Made by a program: the position numbers and the translations under genes. Below are positions 6,091-7,814 of a DNA stretch of 7,814 nt, piece by piece (the stretch's first letter is position 1; each line of letters begins with the position of its first letter). The DNA is from Aquabacter sp. (GTDB taxonomy: Bacteria; Pseudomonadota; Alphaproteobacteria; Rhizobiales; Xanthobacteraceae): assembly GCA_030147645.1 (NCBI GenBank), contig JASBUY010000305.1, forward strand, positions 1 through 7,814, given 5' to 3'. The notes beneath the pieces were generated by a model. The model was not told the origin of the DNA, ran no database searches, and worked only from the letters and a program-made list of their open reading frames with translations.

Positions 6091-6111
6091 CTGACTCTGT
6101 GCGTGAGTCAG
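6091..6111. promoter_or_regulatory. Dyad of two GANTC methylation sites
   Basis: CTGACTC-N7-GAGTCAG is a perfect 7-bp inverted repeat. Each arm contains a GANTC site (GACTC 6093-6097 and GAGTC 6105-6109), 12 bases centre to centre, roughly one helical turn. It looks like an operator for a dimeric or paired binder, possibly GcrA on CcrM-methylated DNA. Confidence 0.5.
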
Positions 6112-6292
6112 CGCATATTGTAGGTTCTCCCTCGCCGACCACGATATGTCGTGCGGCGCGTTTCCTAAAGGTGTCGGGCACCCGCCGCCCCGCGCACAGA
6201 CCGTGCGTCCGGGAAACGCGGAGGGAGTCGGCAAGATGCGGCCGGGGACGGATCGAAAGAGGCTGAGCCGGCCGCTTTCGGGAATCCTGCCC

Positions 6293-6305
6293 CTTATCGG
6301 ATAAG
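6293..6305. promoter_or_regulatory. Palindrome upstream of gcrA
   Basis: CTTATC-G-GATAAG is a perfect 6-bp inverted repeat around one base, 53 bases before the gcrA ATG. It could be an operator. It only partly resembles a DnaA box (at best 6 of 9), so I do not call it one. Confidence 0.35.
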
Positions 6306-6345
6306 ACGGCGCCTTCCGCCTCGGCGGCGATGCGGACGTTCCGTC

Positions 6346-6352
6346 AAGGAGG
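6346..6352 (+). promoter_or_regulatory. gcrA ribosome binding site
   Basis: AAGGAGG lies 6 bases before ATG 6359. It is a strong site that fixes the gcrA start. Confidence 0.85.
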
Positions 6353-6358
6353 AGAACG

Positions 6359-6880
6359 ATGAGCTGGAATGATGAGCGCGTCGAACTCTTGAAGCGGCTG
6401 TGGGGCGAAGGCCTTTCCGCCAGCCAGATTGCTGCCGAGCTGGGCGGCATTACCCGCAATGCGGTCATCGGCAAGGTGCACCGCCTCGGCCTGTCGGGCC
6501 GCGTGAAGAGCGCGACGCCGGCACGCCCCCGCAAGACGCGCACCGAGGCTCCGGCCCCGACGACGCGCCCCAATACTCGCCCGGCGACCATCGGCAACAC
6601 CGCCCTGGCCCCCGCGTTCGAGGCCCTGGTGGAAAGCGCGCCCGCGCCCGCCCCTGAGCCGGTGGCGAACAATGTGGTGCCGCTCGCTCAGCGCTGCACC
6701 ATCATGAACCTCACCGAAAGCACCTGCCGCTGGCCCGTGGGCGAGCCGGGCACTGCCGGCTTCTATTTCTGCGGCGCCCGCAGCGCCACCGGAATGCCCT
6801 ATTGCACCCAGCATGCGCGCATGGCCTACCAGCCCGTGCAGGATCGCCGACGCGACCGGCGCCTCGCCAATCTGCGCTGA
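6359..6880 (+). CDS. gcrA: GcrA cell-cycle transcriptional regulator
   Basis: This 173-residue regulator binds RNA polymerase holding sigma-70 and activates promoters with CcrM-methylated GANTC sites, linking replication to cell-cycle transcription (known from Caulobacter and relatives). The N-terminus MSWNDERVELLKRLW, followed by GLSASQIAAELGGITRNAVIGK (residues 18-39) and VHRLGLSGR to residue 48, is the GcrA helix-turn-helix domain, nearly invariant in the family. A Pro/Ala/Thr-rich linker spans about 50-105. The conserved C-terminal part has Cys113, Cys123 (CTIMNLTESTCRWP), Cys138 (FYFCGARSATG), Cys149 and His152, a pattern that suggests a small metal-binding or sigma-binding fold. Length is typical. 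It is divergent from argD, monocistronic, and ends at a strong terminator. The GANTC-rich upstream region suggests autoregulation or methylation control. Confidence 0.96.
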   Translation: MSWNDERVELLKRLWGEGLSASQIAAELGGITRNAVIGKVHRLGLSGRVKSATPARPRKTRTEAPAPTTRPNTRPATIGNTALAPAFEALVESAPAPAPEPVANNVVPLAQRCTIMNLTESTCRWPVGEPGTAGFYFCGARSATGMPYCTQHARMAYQPVQDRRRDRRLANLR

Positions 6881-6898
6881 CGCGCAAGGCGCACACAC

Positions 6899-6939
6899 AA
6901 AAGGCCGCCGCACCGAGGGGTGCGGCGGCCTTTTCTTTT
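6899..6939. terminator. Intrinsic terminator of gcrA, probably bidirectional
   Basis: AAAAGGCCGCCGCACC (6899-6914) pairs perfectly over 16 bp with 6919-6934, with the loop GAGG. TTTTCTTTT at 6931-6939 forms the U-tract on the + strand. On the - strand the stem is followed by TTTTGTGTG, so it can back up termination of the converging solute-binding protein gene. Confidence 0.93.
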
Positions 6940-7000
6940 GTCACGGCGGACGAAAGGGCGCTGCTTATGCTCCGGAGCGCCTGCGTCGGAGAGCCGGAGA

Positions 7001-7024
7001 GGCCGCCGCGCGAGAGCGGCGGCC
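7001..7024 (-). other. Hairpin after the solute-binding protein gene
   Basis: GGCCGCCGC (7001-7009) and GCGGCGGCC (7016-7024) form a 9-bp stem with a 6-base loop, 8 bases after the stop of the - strand gene. No U-run follows. The same 9-mers occur in the gcrA terminator stem (6903-6911 and 6922-6930), so arms of the two hairpins could cross-pair. A decay-protecting 3' hairpin or weak terminator is likely. Confidence 0.5.
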
Positions 7025-7032
7025 CCGATCGA

Positions 7033-7814
7033 TCACTCGTTGATGGAGGCGCCGGAGGCCTTGACCACCGGTCCCCATTTGGCGATCTCGGCCTTCACAT
7101 GGTCTCCGAGCTGCGCCGGGGTGGAGCCCACCGCGACAGCGGAGAGATCCGCGAGCTTTTCCTTCACCTGCGGGTCCGCCATGGCTTCCATGCAGGCCTT
7201 GGCGAGCTTGTCGATGATGGCGGTCGGGGTTCCGGCCGGGGCGAAGATGGCGTTCCAAGAATAGGTCTCGTAGCCCGGCAGGCCGGACTCGTTCACGGTC
7301 GGCATGTCCGGGGCGGCCGGCGAGCGGTCCTTGGTGGTGACCGCAAGGCCGATCACCGTGCCCTTGCGGATATGGCTGATGGACGAGGGCAGGTTGTCGA
7401 ACATGATCTTCACCTGGCCGGACATCACGTCCACCAGCGCGGGGCCGGCGCCCTTGTACGGCACATGGACCATTTTCACGCCCGCCATGCTTTCGAACAA
7501 CGCGCCGGACAGGTGAAGCGGCGTGCCGATGCCGGACGAGGCATATTCATACTTGTCCGGGTTCGCCTTCAGCAGCGCGATCAGTTCCGCCGTGGTCTTC
7601 ACGTTGAGCGAGGGATGGACCACCACGACGTTCGGCACGTTCACCAGCAGCGAGACCGGGGCGAAGTCCTTCACCGGGTCATAGGGCATCTTGGTGTAGA
7701 GGGCGGGGTTGATGGCGTGGGTCGCCACCGTGCCCATGAGCACCGTATAGCCGTCCGGCGGCGCCTTCGCGACGGCAGCCGCGCCGGCATTGCCGCCCGC
7801 GCCGGCCCGATTTT
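7033..7814 (-). CDS. Bug/TctC-family tripartite tricarboxylate transporter solute-binding protein, N-terminus missing
   Basis: The last 259 residues are present; the frame enters from the right edge. Family marks in order are a GAGGNAGAAAVAKAPPDGYT segment just inside the edge, the YDPVKDFAPVSLLVNVPNVVVVHP stretch, a YASSGIGTPLHLSGALF segment, VPYKGAGPALVDVMSGQV, and GLPGYETYSWNAIFAPAGTP. These are the hallmarks of the periplasmic Bug proteins that bind carboxylates or related ligands, some for TctAB uptake systems. Bug proteins usually run about 300-330 residues with a signal peptide, so some 50-60 N-terminal residues lie outside the window. The ligand is not predictable. The membrane partners tctA/tctB are not visible, and many Bug genes stand alone. 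A GTG at 7743 could be taken as a start, but the conserved family sequence continues upstream of it, so it is internal. Confidence 0.93.
   Translation of the reverse strand, partial: NRAGAGGNAGAAAVAKAPPDGYTVLMGTVATHAINPALYTKMPYDPVKDFAPVSLLVNVPNVVVVHPSLNVKTTAELIALLKANPDKYEYASSGIGTPLHLSGALFESMAGVKMVHVPYKGAGPALVDVMSGQVKIMFDNLPSSISHIRKGTVIGLAVTTKDRSPAAPDMPTVNESGLPGYETYSWNAIFAPAGTPTAIIDKLAKACMEAMADPQVKEKLADLSAVAVGSTPAQLGDHVKAEIAKWGPVVKASGASINE

Larger units (their letters stand above)
5873..6358. promoter_or_regulatory. Divergent argD/gcrA control region
   Basis: This 486-base gap has no convincing protein gene apart from the doubtful leader ORF. It contains five GANTC (CcrM-type) sites: GATTC 6002-6006, GACTC 6093-6097, GAGTC 6105-6109, GAGTC 6225-6229 and GAATC 6282-6286. 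Also present are an argD promoter candidate, a near-consensus CtrA-type site, several short palindromes and a leader hairpin. Small dyads not listed separately are CACGA/TCGTG (6140-6153), CGCAC/GTGCG (6193-6207) and CGAAAG/CTTTCG (6254-6280). I could not assign a gcrA promoter: no pair close to the sigma-70 consensus is evident on the + strand, which would fit activator-dependent transcription. Confidence 0.8.

Noticed and set aside
4868..6094. 408-codon + strand frame opposite argD
   Set aside because: Mirror of argD codons; it extends into the control region only because stops are rare in GC-rich DNA.
5873..6181. N-terminal extension of argD by 103 codons
   Set aside because: The family-like sequence begins at the GTG at 5872, which has an AGGAGG site. 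The extension covers promoter elements and has no domain.
6293..6305. DnaA box upstream of gcrA
   Set aside because: At best 6 of 9 positions match the consensus; not enough to call, though DnaA is known to act on gcrA in Caulobacter.
1..7814. Mobile element, phage, CRISPR array, toxin-antitoxin or defence system
   Set aside because: All genes are standard chromosomal ones. I saw no repeat array, integrase or transposase, tRNA-flanked junction, or region of clearly different base composition.

Overview
The window is GC-rich and densely coded. It looks like the chromosome of an alphaproteobacterium, most likely order Hyphomicrobiales (Rhizobiales). GcrA, the CcrM-linked cell-cycle regulator found almost only in Alphaproteobacteria, places it there, and GANTC motifs concentrate in the gcrA promoter region. 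Overall protein similarity makes me think of the Xanthobacter/Azorhizobium group, but that is an impression and was not tested.

Left third, + strand (1-2560): the 3' end of sucB (E2 of 2-oxoglutarate dehydrogenase), a LysE/RhtB-family membrane exporter gene, and lpdA (dihydrolipoamide dehydrogenase, E3). A near-perfect intrinsic terminator closes the block and also serves hslO, which converges on it. This is the tail of a TCA-cycle dehydrogenase operon with a transporter gene between E2 and E3.

Middle, - strand (2588-5872): argD, argF and hslO, transcribed right to left. argD and argF overlap by 4 bases (ATGA). They encode acetylornithine aminotransferase and ornithine carbamoyltransferase, two steps on the way to citrulline and arginine. 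hslO encodes the redox-activated chaperone Hsp33.

Divergent control region (5873-6358): 486 bases between argD (-) and gcrA (+). It has five GANTC sites, against three in the other 7.3 kb. Two of them form a dyad and one overlaps the -10 of a good sigma-70-type argD promoter. The region also holds a near-consensus CtrA-type site, a CG-repeat promoter spacer, a leader hairpin and a possible leader ORF. It is the most interesting part of the window: arginine genes and a cell-cycle regulator may share a methylation-sensitive control region. This is inference from sequence motifs only.

Right end: gcrA (+), a perfect 16-bp terminator, then on the - strand the 3' part of a gene for a Bug/TctC-type periplasmic solute-binding protein that runs off the edge. 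I saw no mobile element, CRISPR array, tRNA or rRNA, and no gene system of unknown type.
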